From Rhizobium ecuadorense (GTDB lineage: Bacteria > Pseudomonadota > Alphaproteobacteria > Rhizobiales > Rhizobiaceae): a stretch of 64,000 bases of DNA. The translations under genes and the position numbers were made by a program. Positions 42,564 to 51,562 of the stretch are shown here, in pieces (position 1 is the stretch's first letter; each line of letters begins with the position of its first letter). The stretch is taken from NCBI RefSeq assembly GCF_001187535.1, contig NZ_LFIO01000871.1:1-64000 (forward strand). The letters are read 5' to 3'. A model generated the notes under the pieces. The model was not told the DNA's origin and did no database searches. It was given only the letters and a program-made list of their open reading frames with translations.

Positions 42564-45500
42564 TCACTTTGTCTTCAGTCCTGCAAGCGCCAAACCGAGC
42601 GCCTTTTCGCTCAGCGTATAGAGCGAGGCGTTCTCGGTATAGACGAGCATGCAGTCGATAGGCTTGTCGGGATAGAGCGGCGCCAGGATCTCGCGATAGA
42701 TCGCCAACTGTGCCCGGTGGGCGAAGGGGATGGCCGCCTCGGTCGTCGGCGGCACCCGATTGGTCTTGTAATCGAGAATGACGACACGATCGGCTAGCAC
42801 GGCAAGCCGGTCGATGCGGCCGGAGACGGCATAGCGCCTGTCCTCCAGCGTCAAGGTGCCCATGATCGAGACTTCGGGCTGGGCCTGCGCCCCGAGGACG
42901 GCCTGCAGACCCTCTTCGTCCAATAGTTTCAGAACCGAATCGACGAGCTTGCGCCGTTCGGCTTCCGGCCAGAACCGCGCCGCCCGCTCGGCATAGCGGC
43001 CTGCCGCATCAGCCCGTTCGACAGGCGGAATTTCGGGAAGCGCCTGCAGCATGCGATGGATCAGCCGGCCCTTCTCCAGCGACCGATCGCTGCGCTCCGT
43101 CTCGCCGAACAGCGGCGAAACGACGAGCAAGCCGCCTTCGTCTTCATCGATGATCGTCCCGGCGCCGGAGGGGCTGAGCGGCCGCGGCAGCTCGGCCTGC
43201 GGCGGCAATGGCCGCAACAGACCGTCCGGCAGCCTCTCCTCGCTTCCGCGCTCCTGGCTGCGGTCGATACGCTCGAAGCTTCGTTCCACCCGCGGCACAC
43301 GCCATTTGAGCCCCGGCCATTCGCCATCGGGACTGGAGAATGTGGTCGCCTCGACATGCGGATGGTCGTCGCGCAGCGCCGTCGAGATCATCATATGCCA
43401 GGTGTCGTTGCTCACACGCACGCCGCGATAGCCGCAGACGACCAGCCGGTCGGCGGCACGCGTCATGGCGACATAGAGCAATCGGCGGTATTCTTCTTCG
43501 GCCAGCATCTGGATACGAACGGCGTCGTTCTGCGTCAGCGAATTGGCGAGATCGGAGACGGGAACCCAGACGGGCATCGGCGGCTCGTCGGCGTCGGTCT
43601 CGATCAGGCGAAGCTTCGGCAGATGGGTATGGGTAAAGGCCTTCGAACCGCCGTCGACCAGGAAAACGATTGGAGCCTCGAGACCCTTGGAGGCATGCAC
43701 CGTCATGATCCGCACTTCGTTGCGCCCCTTGTCCTGCTCACGCTTGACCACCGGGGCTTCGAGCTCCAGCGTCGAGATGAAGGATTGCAGCCCGGGAAGG
43801 CCGGCGCTCTCGTGGTCGAGCGTGAAGGTCAGGAATTCGTCGAGGATATCGCTGACCTCGGTGCCGAGCCGGGCCAGGAATTGTCGCCGCCCGCCATGGC
43901 TGCCCAGCACACGCGCATAGAAATCATGAACCGACAGGCTCCTGGATTGGCGAAGGAACAGCTCCAGCCTCTCCACGGCGGCGCGGAAACGCTCGGTGCC
44001 GTCGGCGGCGAAGCGTTTGAGATGGCTCCAGACGCTCTCATTATCGCCGCGCAGGCCGGCGATCGCAAAAATGTAGTCCTCGGAAAGATCGAAAAGCGGG
44101 CTCTTGAGCACGGCGGCGAGTGAAAGATCGTCTTGCGGCAGCAGCAGGAAACGGCCGAGCGCCAGCAGATCCTGCACGGCGATATGGCTGGTCAGCACCA
44201 GTCTGTCGGCGCCGGCGACCGGAATGTCGCCGCGGCGTTTCAAGGCGCGCGTCAAGGCATTGACGAAGGCGTCGCGCTTGCGCACCAGCACCAGGATATC
44301 GCCGGCTTCGATCAGCCGCTCCCGGCCTTTGTCGACGATCGTCTCGCGGCCGACGAGCGCACCGATCGAATGGGCGATCCGCCGCGCCAGGATTGCGGCC
44401 GGCGCGCTTTCCGGCGTCGCGTCGAAGGGCGCCGTCCAGTCCTCCTCCTTCACCACCGCCTCAGGCGCGACCATCTCCCAGAGATCGACGGCGCCGGGAT
44501 GCCCGATGCGGCTGGAGCGATGCACGACCGGTTCGCCAAGCGCGCTGAGGCCGCGCGCATTGCCGGGTTCCCTGAAAATATGGTCGACGGCCTCGAGCAC
44601 ATCCGCGGTCGAGCGGAAGGAAAGCGGCAGGCGCACGGAAGAAAAATTCTGTCCACTGTCGGATACGCGCCGCCGCGTCCGGTCGCTTTCCTCGGAAAAC
44701 CGCTCGGGTCGCGCCCCTTGAAAAGAATAGATCGACTGTTTCTCGTCGCCGACGGCAAAGAGCGTGCGCACGATCGGCCGGGCGCTTTCGCCGGAGAAGA
44801 AATCCTCGGCGAGCGACTGGATGACGCTCCACTGGATCGGGCTGGTATCCTGCGCCTCGTCGACGAGGATATGGTCGATGCCGCGATCGAGCTTGTAGTG
44901 GATCCAGGGACCGACGCCGCTTTTCGTCAGCAGGTCGGCGGTGCGGGTGATCAGATCCTCGAAATCGAGCTGGCTGCGCTGCTTCTTCAATTCCTCATAG
45001 TCGTGATTCAGCCGGTCCGCGAGCACGAGGGCGGCATGCGTCGCGCCATACATCCGCATCAGTTTCAGCCGGTCGCGGCTTGCAGCAACATGGGCGCGGG
45101 CAGCGGCGATGGCGCCCGCCAGCTGCGGTGCTTCGGCAAGCATGGCCTTGACGGTGAATTGTGAATCCGCCTTCGGTTCACCCTTCGCCGTCAGAAAGAT
45201 TTTCTCGAGAAACTCGGCGCGCTTCGCGTCATCGCGTTCCCGCCCGGCAAGCCTGAGGCCGTAGGCAACTTCCTGCGCTTTCGCGCCGCCCTTCTGGTCG
45301 GCAAGCGACAGATAAAGCTCCAGCATGCCGCCGGAAAGCTCAGGCAACGGCCAATATTGCGCCGCGATCCGGCTTTCCGTGTCATCGGGGGCAAGGCCGA
45401 GCCTTTCGCGCAAAACCATCGCGACACCGCCCTGCCGTTCGGCCGTCGCCGTAAAACGGCGGATGGCGTTGCGGTTGGCGACGATATCGCCGAGCAGGTT

Positions 45501-46115
45501 CTCCAGCCCGGATTCGTCGCCGAGATCGAGCACATAGGCGAATGCCTCGGCAAGGGCGCTGTCTCCCTCAGGCGCGGAAGCCGTCAGCAGCGCCCGGCGC
45601 GCGTCGGAGAGCAGCGCCACTGCTGCGCGGTCGTCGAGAACCGAGAAATGCCCGGCGACGTTGGCCTCCAGCGGAAACTGATGCAGCAGCGCCTCGCAAA
45701 AGGCATGGATCGTCTGAATCTTCAGTCCGCCGGGTGTCTCCAGCGCCTTGGCAAACAGCCGGCGGGCCTCGGCAAGCTTTATTCCGTCAGGCGCCGTCCC
45801 CTCGATCTGGGTGATCCGCCGGCCAAGGTCTTCATCGTCGAGCACCACCCAGTCCGCCAGCCGTTCGAAGACGCGGTTCGACATTTCGGAGGCCGCAGCC
45901 TTGGTATAGGTGAGGCATAAAATGGCGGAAGGCCGCGCGCCGGCAAGCAGAAGCCGGATGACGCGCTGGGTCAGCACATGCGTCTTGCCGGAGCCGGCAT
46001 TGGCCGAGACCCATGCCGAGCGCTCCGGATCGGATGCAATCGCCTGCTGGATCGTCGTCCAGCCGATCCAGGTGCCCGGATCGTCGCCATTGGGAAGCGC
46101 GGTCACGTCACTCAT
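42564..46115 (-). CDS. addA: Double-strand-break repair helicase/nuclease AddA
   Basis: A 1183-aa UvrD-like helicase with a RecB-family nuclease domain; partner of AddB in resecting double-strand breaks for RecA. Walker A SANAGSGKTHVLTQRV at about 37-52 and DEXX-box ILVDEAQDTSPIQW near 412. Motif IV-VI segments (VMTVHASKGLEAPIVFLVDGG-like, core MTVHASKGLEAPIVF) follow. The C-terminal nuclease motif is VVILDYKTNRVPP. It overlaps addB by 8 bp. Confidence 0.94.
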   Translation of the reverse strand: MSDVTALPNGDDPGTWIGWTTIQQAIASDPERSAWVSANAGSGKTHVLTQRVIRLLLAGARPSAILCLTYTKAAASEMSNRVFERLADWVVLDDEDLGRRITQIEGTAPDGIKLAEARRLFAKALETPGGLKIQTIHAFCEALLHQFPLEANVAGHFSVLDDRAAVALLSDARRALLTASAPEGDSALAEAFAYVLDLGDESGLENLLGDIVANRNAIRRFTATAERQGGVAMVLRERLGLAPDDTESRIAAQYWPLPELSGGMLELYLSLADQKGGAKAQEVAYGLRLAGRERDDAKRAEFLEKIFLTAKGEPKADSQFTVKAMLAEAPQLAGAIAAARAHVAASRDRLKLMRMYGATHAALVLADRLNHDYEELKKQRSQLDFEDLITRTADLLTKSGVGPWIHYKLDRGIDHILVDEAQDTSPIQWSVIQSLAEDFFSGESARPIVRTLFAVGDEKQSIYSFQGARPERFSEESDRTRRRVSDSGQNFSSVRLPLSFRSTADVLEAVDHIFREPGNARGLSALGEPVVHRSSRIGHPGAVDLWEMVAPEAVVKEEDWTAPFDATPESAPAAILARRIAHSIGALVGRETIVDKGRERLIEAGDILVLVRKRDAFVNALTRALKRRGDIPVAGADRLVLTSHIAVQDLLALGRFLLLPQDDLSLAAVLKSPLFDLSEDYIFAIAGLRGDNESVWSHLKRFAADGTERFRAAVERLELFLRQSRSLSVHDFYARVLGSHGGRRQFLARLGTEVSDILDEFLTFTLDHESAGLPGLQSFISTLELEAPVVKREQDKGRNEVRIMTVHASKGLEAPIVFLVDGGSKAFTHTHLPKLRLIETDADEPPMPVWVPVSDLANSLTQNDAVRIQMLAEEEYRRLLYVAMTRAADRLVVCGYRGVRVSNDTWHMMISTALRDDHPHVEATTFSSPDGEWPGLKWRVPRVERSFERIDRSQERGSEERLPDGLLRPLPPQAELPRPLSPSGAGTIIDEDEGGLLVVSPLFGETERSDRSLEKGRLIHRMLQALPEIPPVERADAAGRYAERAARFWPEAERRKLVDSVLKLLDEEGLQAVLGAQAQPEVSIMGTLTLEDRRYAVSGRIDRLAVLADRVVILDYKTNRVPPTTEAAIPFAHRAQLAIYREILAPLYPDKPIDCMLVYTENASLYTLSEKALGLALAGLKTK

Positions 46116-49100
46116 CGCCGCCGCCTTCTTCGGTTTCTGCCGTCGACCATTCGGAGACGCGGGCGAGATGATCGTAGTCGCCGCCGAAATCGAATTGCTG
46201 CGCTGGGACGAGCCGCGAGGTGAAGCCTTTCTCGCCGGATTGCAGCAGCGTCACGAACTTCACCAGCTGGTCGATCGATTCCTCGGCGAGATCCATCGCC
46301 GATTTCGCCTTATCGCTGCGCGCCGAGCTCTCATTGTTGACGGTGTCGACCAGAAAACGGCGTCCCGGCCGCAGGCGGACATAGAGCAGATCCTGCGGCA
46401 CGAGACTGCCGACATCGCGGAAGGCGCCGCCGCGCAAGGCCGCTGCTTCGAGCGCAAGCTGCGGATCGAGAAGCACGCGTGCCTGCGTCGGCGAGGGATT
46501 GTAGCCGGTCTTGTAGTCGATGATATCGGCGGCGTTCGGCCCGGTGACGTCGATCCGGTCGGCAACACCGTTGAGCCGGATATTGATCGGTTCCAGTTCG
46601 ATGCCGCCGCGCACCTCCGTCAGCGTCTTGCGAATGCCGGGCCGCCGCCCCGCCTCCCAATCCAGGAAGGCGCGGGCGACCGCACGAAAACGTGGCCGCC
46701 ACACGGCATCGATATGCGGCGGCAGCTGCTCCATATCGAAAAGCTCGGAAAGGATACGCTCCATCGCCGCTGTTGCCCCAGGTGTGCCGGCGACATGGGC
46801 TTCGCGAATGAACCGGTCGATGATCTTGTGGTAGAGCGTGCCGCGTTCGGCCGCTCCCGGATCGCGGTTGAACGTATCGACGGGATCGAGACGCAGGATG
46901 CGGCGGGCATAGATGGCATAGGGGTCCCGGCGCAGCCGGCCGACTTCGCTGAAGGAGTAGGATTTCGGCTGCAGTGCCAGCGGTGGTTTCGGCGAGGGTC
47001 GCTGTGCTGGTGCCTGGGCTTCTCCGCGATCGATCAGGCCGGCCCATTGGAGGAAGCGGTTGCCGCGTCCCTTCAATTCCGCTTCGAACCCTTCTCCGGC
47101 GAGCGCCAGCAGCCGCTGCAGCCAGCGCGAAGCGACGGTCGGTGTCGAGCCCTGGCGCAGCGCGCGCGAATAGATCAGATGGCGTGTGCCGTTCGCCATT
47201 TCGAAGTCATGCGCCAGCTGGCCGATGCGCCGTTCCGGCGGCTCCAGTCCGATCTCCGTCTTCATCATGCGGGGAATGAAGGGATTGTTGGCGGTCTGCC
47301 CTGGCCAGGTGCCCTCGTTCAGGCCGCCGAGGATCAGCGTATCGACGCTCTGCAGGCGGGCTTCGAGCGTGCCGAAGATGAACAGGCGGGGATGGCTGAG
47401 CGCGCGCGGCTTCACCGCATGACCGGCGGCAAGCGCTGCCATGATGTCGATCCATTGCGGCCCGTCGGCCTCCATCTGGCCGTCGGTGTCGATCACTTCG
47501 CCGAGCAGGGCGGCGAGCGCATCTCCCGCCTCACCGGACCAGAGATCGGCGAGATTGCCGTGCGGATCGGCCGCCACCGCTTCTAGCGAGCGGCCGGTGC
47601 GCTCTGCCCATTCGGACAAGGTGAAACCAGCCGCCTTCCCGCGATCTTCCGGCCGCTGCCGCAGCAAGGCCGAAGCCAGCGGCTCGGTCGCTTGTGTGAC
47701 CCGCCGGCCAAGGTCGTAGGCGGTATCGGCGGCGTCGGGCGAAAGCGCCTTTCGCCATTGCGGCGCGTGCCTGTCCTGCGCCTGTTCACCAAGCTGCTGG
47801 GTCAGCAACGGCTCGAGCCTGCTGATATCAACCTCCGCCACGCCGCCGCGCAACGCCAGCAGTTCGAGCGCCTCGGTGGCGGAAATCAATGCGTCGCGTT
47901 CCAGGCCGAAGCGTGCCAGCGGATGTTTGAGCAGCGAGACGATCGCCACCGGATCGCCCGGCCGCAGTGCTGCCTCCAGCAGCAATTGCAGCAACGTGCC
48001 CTGCGGTGTGGCCGCAAGCGGCGTGCCGGCCGAATCGTCGGCGAGAATGCCGAAGCGGGAAAGTTCCGCCATCACCCGGCGGGCGAGATTACGGTCGGGA
48101 GTGATGAGGGCGGCCCGGCTTTCGCCGTCCTGCCCCGGTCTTTCCAATGCCAGCCGGAGCGCAATGGCAATCGCGGTCGCTTCCTCGCGTTCGTTGGCGG
48201 CTTCGATCAGCGAGACATCGGCGAAAGCTGAAGAGAACGCGCCCTCCGGCAGCTCGCTCTTCCAGGCGCCCCAATCGCTGGTCGCCTCAGCCGGCACGAG
48301 CGCCCGGGACAGGATTTCGGCGCGCCGGTCGAGATCGGCTTCCGGCCTGTCGAGAAGGGTGACGTCGGCCCGCGTGAGCTTCAGCCGCTTGAGCAGCGAC
48401 GACAGGCCATATTGCGGGTGGCTTCGGCTTGCGGGATTGGCGTGTTGGCCCGGCGAAAGTTCCGGCGCCACCATCTGCCAGTGCCGTTCCGGCATGGAGA
48501 GATCAAGGCCCGGAAGCACGATGACGCCGTCGGGCAGATTGGCGACGGCGGCGATGAGATCGGCGGTGGCGGGAACCGAACCCGTCGAACCGGCGATGAT
48601 GATCGGTCCAGCGGGCTTCGTCGCCGAAAGCCTGTTTGCTTCGGCCCGCAGAATGGCGTTTCGGTGCCGCGCCGGCGAGGATTTGCCGAGTTCGGAAAGC
48701 CGTTCCGGCCAGAATGCGCTGGCGATCTGCAGGAATTCCGCCGTCAGCTGCCACCAGGCGGCGTAATCGCCGGTGTCGAGTTTTGACAGTTCCGACCAGT
48801 CGAGGTCTTCGGTTTCGATGGAATCGATCAGTTCCGCAAGGTTGCGGGCGAGCCAGATCGCATCGGCGGGGCTTGCAGGCGCCACCAGCGGCGAATCCGA
48901 ATGAATGTGGCGGACGATTTCCGGCAGTTTATTCCGCCAGGCGAGAATGAGGCGGGCAAGCTCCAGCAGACGGGCGGTATTCGACAGCGGCTGGGCAAGA
49001 TCGATCGTTGCCGGCAGCGCCTCGTCGAAATAACCGCTGTCGTCGTCGGTTTCGCCGAGAGGACGGATGACCGGCAGGATCGCGGAGCGGCCGCCGAGCA

Positions 49101-49302
49101 GATCGACGAATTCCGAACGCAGCACACGCACGGCGCGCCGGGTCGGCAGATAGATCGTTACCCTGGCAAGCGACAGCGGATCGTCGGCCTCATGCCGGAA
49201 GAGCGGCGTCAGCCGGCCGTCGCAAAGCGTCGTCGCCAGCGTTTTCAGGAAGGAGAGGCCCGCCGGGATCGTCAGAATGCGTGGCTCGTGCCGCTCCGCC
49301 AT
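46108..49302 (-). CDS. addB: Double-strand-break repair protein AddB (alphaproteobacterial type)
   Basis: A 1064-aa AddB homologue. The inactive-helicase-like body is followed by a C-terminal RecB-type nuclease with IIDYKTGYNPSPTQ near 950. The N-terminus reads TIPAGLSFLKTLATTL where Bacillus AddB has a Walker A motif, so ATP binding here is doubtful. Cysteines that hold the 4Fe-4S cluster in Bacillus AddB are not seen around the nuclease domain. Between the murU-like gene and addA in one tight operon. Confidence 0.92.
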   Translation of the reverse strand: MAERHEPRILTIPAGLSFLKTLATTLCDGRLTPLFRHEADDPLSLARVTIYLPTRRAVRVLRSEFVDLLGGRSAILPVIRPLGETDDDSGYFDEALPATIDLAQPLSNTARLLELARLILAWRNKLPEIVRHIHSDSPLVAPASPADAIWLARNLAELIDSIETEDLDWSELSKLDTGDYAAWWQLTAEFLQIASAFWPERLSELGKSSPARHRNAILRAEANRLSATKPAGPIIIAGSTGSVPATADLIAAVANLPDGVIVLPGLDLSMPERHWQMVAPELSPGQHANPASRSHPQYGLSSLLKRLKLTRADVTLLDRPEADLDRRAEILSRALVPAEATSDWGAWKSELPEGAFSSAFADVSLIEAANEREEATAIAIALRLALERPGQDGESRAALITPDRNLARRVMAELSRFGILADDSAGTPLAATPQGTLLQLLLEAALRPGDPVAIVSLLKHPLARFGLERDALISATEALELLALRGGVAEVDISRLEPLLTQQLGEQAQDRHAPQWRKALSPDAADTAYDLGRRVTQATEPLASALLRQRPEDRGKAAGFTLSEWAERTGRSLEAVAADPHGNLADLWSGEAGDALAALLGEVIDTDGQMEADGPQWIDIMAALAAGHAVKPRALSHPRLFIFGTLEARLQSVDTLILGGLNEGTWPGQTANNPFIPRMMKTEIGLEPPERRIGQLAHDFEMANGTRHLIYSRALRQGSTPTVASRWLQRLLALAGEGFEAELKGRGNRFLQWAGLIDRGEAQAPAQRPSPKPPLALQPKSYSFSEVGRLRRDPYAIYARRILRLDPVDTFNRDPGAAERGTLYHKIIDRFIREAHVAGTPGATAAMERILSELFDMEQLPPHIDAVWRPRFRAVARAFLDWEAGRRPGIRKTLTEVRGGIELEPINIRLNGVADRIDVTGPNAADIIDYKTGYNPSPTQARVLLDPQLALEAAALRGGAFRDVGSLVPQDLLYVRLRPGRRFLVDTVNNESSARSDKAKSAMDLAEESIDQLVKFVTLLQSGEKGFTSRLVPAQQFDFGGDYDHLARVSEWSTAETEEGGGDE

Positions 49303-49305
49303 ATC

Positions 49306-50037
49306 TCACGCGAACGTCCGCAACCTGCGGATCGTTTCCTCCGCCTCGCCGATCGCCTCCGGCGTTCCCACCGTCAGCCAATGGCCGTCGAGCACCATGC
49401 CGAAAAGCCGTCCGCGCGCGATCGCCTTGTCGAAATAGATATTGAGGTTGAAGGCATCCTGCGGCGCGTCGTCGAGCAGCGACGGGTTCATAACGATCGC
49501 TCCGGCATAGACGACCGGATTGGAGGGATCGTCGCGATAGCGCGTCAGCCGGCCATCGGCCGCCAGACTGAAATCATTCTTGCCGTTGTGACCCGTCGTA
49601 TCGTCGATTCCGACGCAGAGCAGCGCCATGTCCATGCGCTCAGCATCAAAGAATCCGGCTAAGCGCTGCAGGTTCGTTGGCCGCCCGGGCTGTTCGCCGA
49701 TCCAGAAGAGATCGGCATTCATGACGAAGATATTGTCGCGGTTCAGCAGCGTCAGCCCCTTCGCCAGTCCGCCGCCGGAATTCATCAGCGCCTCCCGCTC
49801 GTCCGATACGACGACGTCGAGGCCGCGATAAGCCTCGAGATGGTCGAGCATCTGGTCGGCAAAGTGGTGGACGTTGACAACAGCCCGCTCGACGCCGGCC
49901 GCAACCAGCGAATCCAGCGCGTAGTCGATCATCGGCTTGCCGTCGATCTTCACCAGCGGCTTCGGGATCGTGTCGGTGATCGGGCGCATGCGGGTGCCGA
50001 GACCCGCGGCCAGTACCATGGCTTGTCTGATGGTCAT
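49306..50037 (-). CDS. Nucleotidyltransferase, MurU-like
   Basis: A 243-aa sugar-1-phosphate nucleotidyltransferase. Signature VLAAGLGTRMRPITDTIPKPLVKIDGKP at 8-35 (core AAGLGTRMRPITDTIPKP) and Asp of NADLFW near 108. Close to MurU, which makes UDP-MurNAc from MurNAc-1-phosphate in cell-wall recycling, and also to mannose-1-phosphate guanylyltransferases. The gene just upstream encodes a fused sugar-kinase-like domain resembling AmgK, the enzyme that works before MurU, which favours the MurU reading. Confidence 0.82.
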   Translation of the reverse strand: MTIRQAMVLAAGLGTRMRPITDTIPKPLVKIDGKPMIDYALDSLVAAGVERAVVNVHHFADQMLDHLEAYRGLDVVVSDEREALMNSGGGLAKGLTLLNRDNIFVMNADLFWIGEQPGRPTNLQRLAGFFDAERMDMALLCVGIDDTTGHNGKNDFSLAADGRLTRYRDDPSNPVVYAGAIVMNPSLLDDAPQDAFNLNIYFDKAIARGRLFGMVLDGHWLTVGTPEAIGEAEETIRRLRTFA

Positions 50038-50050
50038 CCTGATCCGGAAC

Positions 50051-51562
50051 TTATGATTCGCTCTGGCCTATTCCAGCCCTTGCGCACCAATCGCGCAAGG
50101 GGGCAAGCGCTTCGTGCTCGAACGCGACCTGGAGATAGGCGAGCGTTCGCGGCATATGTTTGAGATAGCCGGGCTTGCCGTCGCGCTGCAACAGCCGTAC
50201 CCAAAGGCCGGCAAGCTTGCAGTTGCGCTGCGCCGACATGATCGCCCAGGCTTTCATGAATCCGGCTTCGTCGAAGCCGCCCTGGGCGCGCCGAAGGCTG
50301 AGATAATCGTCCATAAGCTGTCGGAAAAGCCCTGGTTCGATCGTCACGCGCGCATCCTGGACGATGGATGCAAGGTCATAGGCGGTCGGGCCGATCATCG
50401 CATCCTGGAAGTCGATGATGCCGATCTGGCGAATACCGCTTTCCTCTTCGCGCCAGATGATATTGGGCGAATGGAAGTCACGCAGCAGCAGGTTCTTCTC
50501 GGCTGTGGCGAGCTCGTCGATGAGCGCATCCCAGATCGCCAGATACTCCGCCCGTTCCGCATCCGTGGGCGGTGTACCGCGCTTCCAGGCGATGTGCCAA
50601 TCGAGCACAAGCTGCACTTCCATCTTCATTGCCGTGCGGTCGAAGTCCGGAATGTGATGCGTATGCGTTGTCGAAACAGGAATATCCTGCGGGATCTGCA
50701 TGGAATGAAGATGGGCAAGGCAGACGACGCTTTGCCGGTAACGTTCGGCGATCGGCCGTCCGTCGTCAGCGAGCACCCCTTCGGTGCCGAGATCCTGGAT
50801 CAGCAGGATGCCTTGCTCATAATCGACCTGATAAATCTCCGGCGTCGCAAAACCCCGCGCGCGCAACACATCGGCAATCGCAACGAAAGGATAGGCATTC
50901 TGTGCGAGATGCGCGACCTTGGGATAGGGCTTGCCGTCATAGACCGGCGGTCCCTCGGGATGCGGGCGCCAATCCATCAGTATTTTCCGCGGGCCACCAT
51001 CCGGATAGATCGCTTCATAGGCGCGCAGCGACGCATCGCCGGTCAGGAAGCGGCGTTTGACATCGGGATAGCCGGCCTTGGCGAGGAAATCGCGGATCGC
51101 CAGAACACGATGGATGCGCAGAGCTTGTGCGCCGGCGGTTTTGATCGTTGCCCGGCGGCCGCTGCCTTCATGGTCCAGCCGCAGTGCAATGCGCTCGGCC
51201 GGCAGTTCGCCCTCAGCCATCTCGGGCCATTCGACGAGACAGATGCCGTTCTCCAGGGCCTCGTCGAAGCCGAGTTCCGTCAGTTCGTCTGGATGGCCGA
51301 GCCGGTAGAGATCGAAGTGCGAAACGGGCAAGCGCAGATCGTAGGATTGCACCAGCGTGAAGGTCGGGCTCGGGACTTCGAGCCGCTCGTCGTCGGCGAT
51401 GGCGCGGAGGATCGCCCGGGCGAGCGAGGATTTGCCCGCACCGAGATCGCCGGAAAGGGCCAGGCAATCGCCGGCTTTCAGGGCCAGCGCCAGGTCTTCG
51501 CCGAAGCGGATCGTCGCCGCTTCGTCCTTCAGGAAAACCGAGATCGTATCGCCGGTCGTCAT
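50051..51562 (-). CDS. TsaE / AmgK-like phosphotransferase fusion protein
   Basis: A 503-aa two-domain protein. Residues 1 to about 155 are TsaE (YjeE), the ATPase of the tRNA t6A37 complex, with Walker A LSGDLGAGKSSLARAI near 35 and PTFTLVQSY near 65. From about 165 to the end it is an APH-like kinase (RRFLTGDASLRAYEAI, catalytic LLRDFHSPNIIW, metal-binding GIIDFQDAMIGPTAYDLAS), resembling the MurNAc/GlcNAc anomeric kinase AmgK. It overlaps divL by 4 bp and precedes the murU-like gene by 13 bp. The fusion is seen directly; kinase substrate is inferred. Confidence 0.88.
   Translation of the reverse strand: MTTGDTISVFLKDEAATIRFGEDLALALKAGDCLALSGDLGAGKSSLARAILRAIADDERLEVPSPTFTLVQSYDLRLPVSHFDLYRLGHPDELTELGFDEALENGICLVEWPEMAEGELPAERIALRLDHEGSGRRATIKTAGAQALRIHRVLAIRDFLAKAGYPDVKRRFLTGDASLRAYEAIYPDGGPRKILMDWRPHPEGPPVYDGKPYPKVAHLAQNAYPFVAIADVLRARGFATPEIYQVDYEQGILLIQDLGTEGVLADDGRPIAERYRQSVVCLAHLHSMQIPQDIPVSTTHTHHIPDFDRTAMKMEVQLVLDWHIAWKRGTPPTDAERAEYLAIWDALIDELATAEKNLLLRDFHSPNIIWREEESGIRQIGIIDFQDAMIGPTAYDLASIVQDARVTIEPGLFRQLMDDYLSLRRAQGGFDEAGFMKAWAIMSAQRNCKLAGLWVRLLQRDGKPGYLKHMPRTLAYLQVAFEHEALAPLRDWCARAGIGQSES

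Noticed and set aside
45910..47586. A 558-codon plus-strand frame opposite addA/addB
   Set aside because: Shadow frame; it crosses the addB-addA junction and has no recognisable family.
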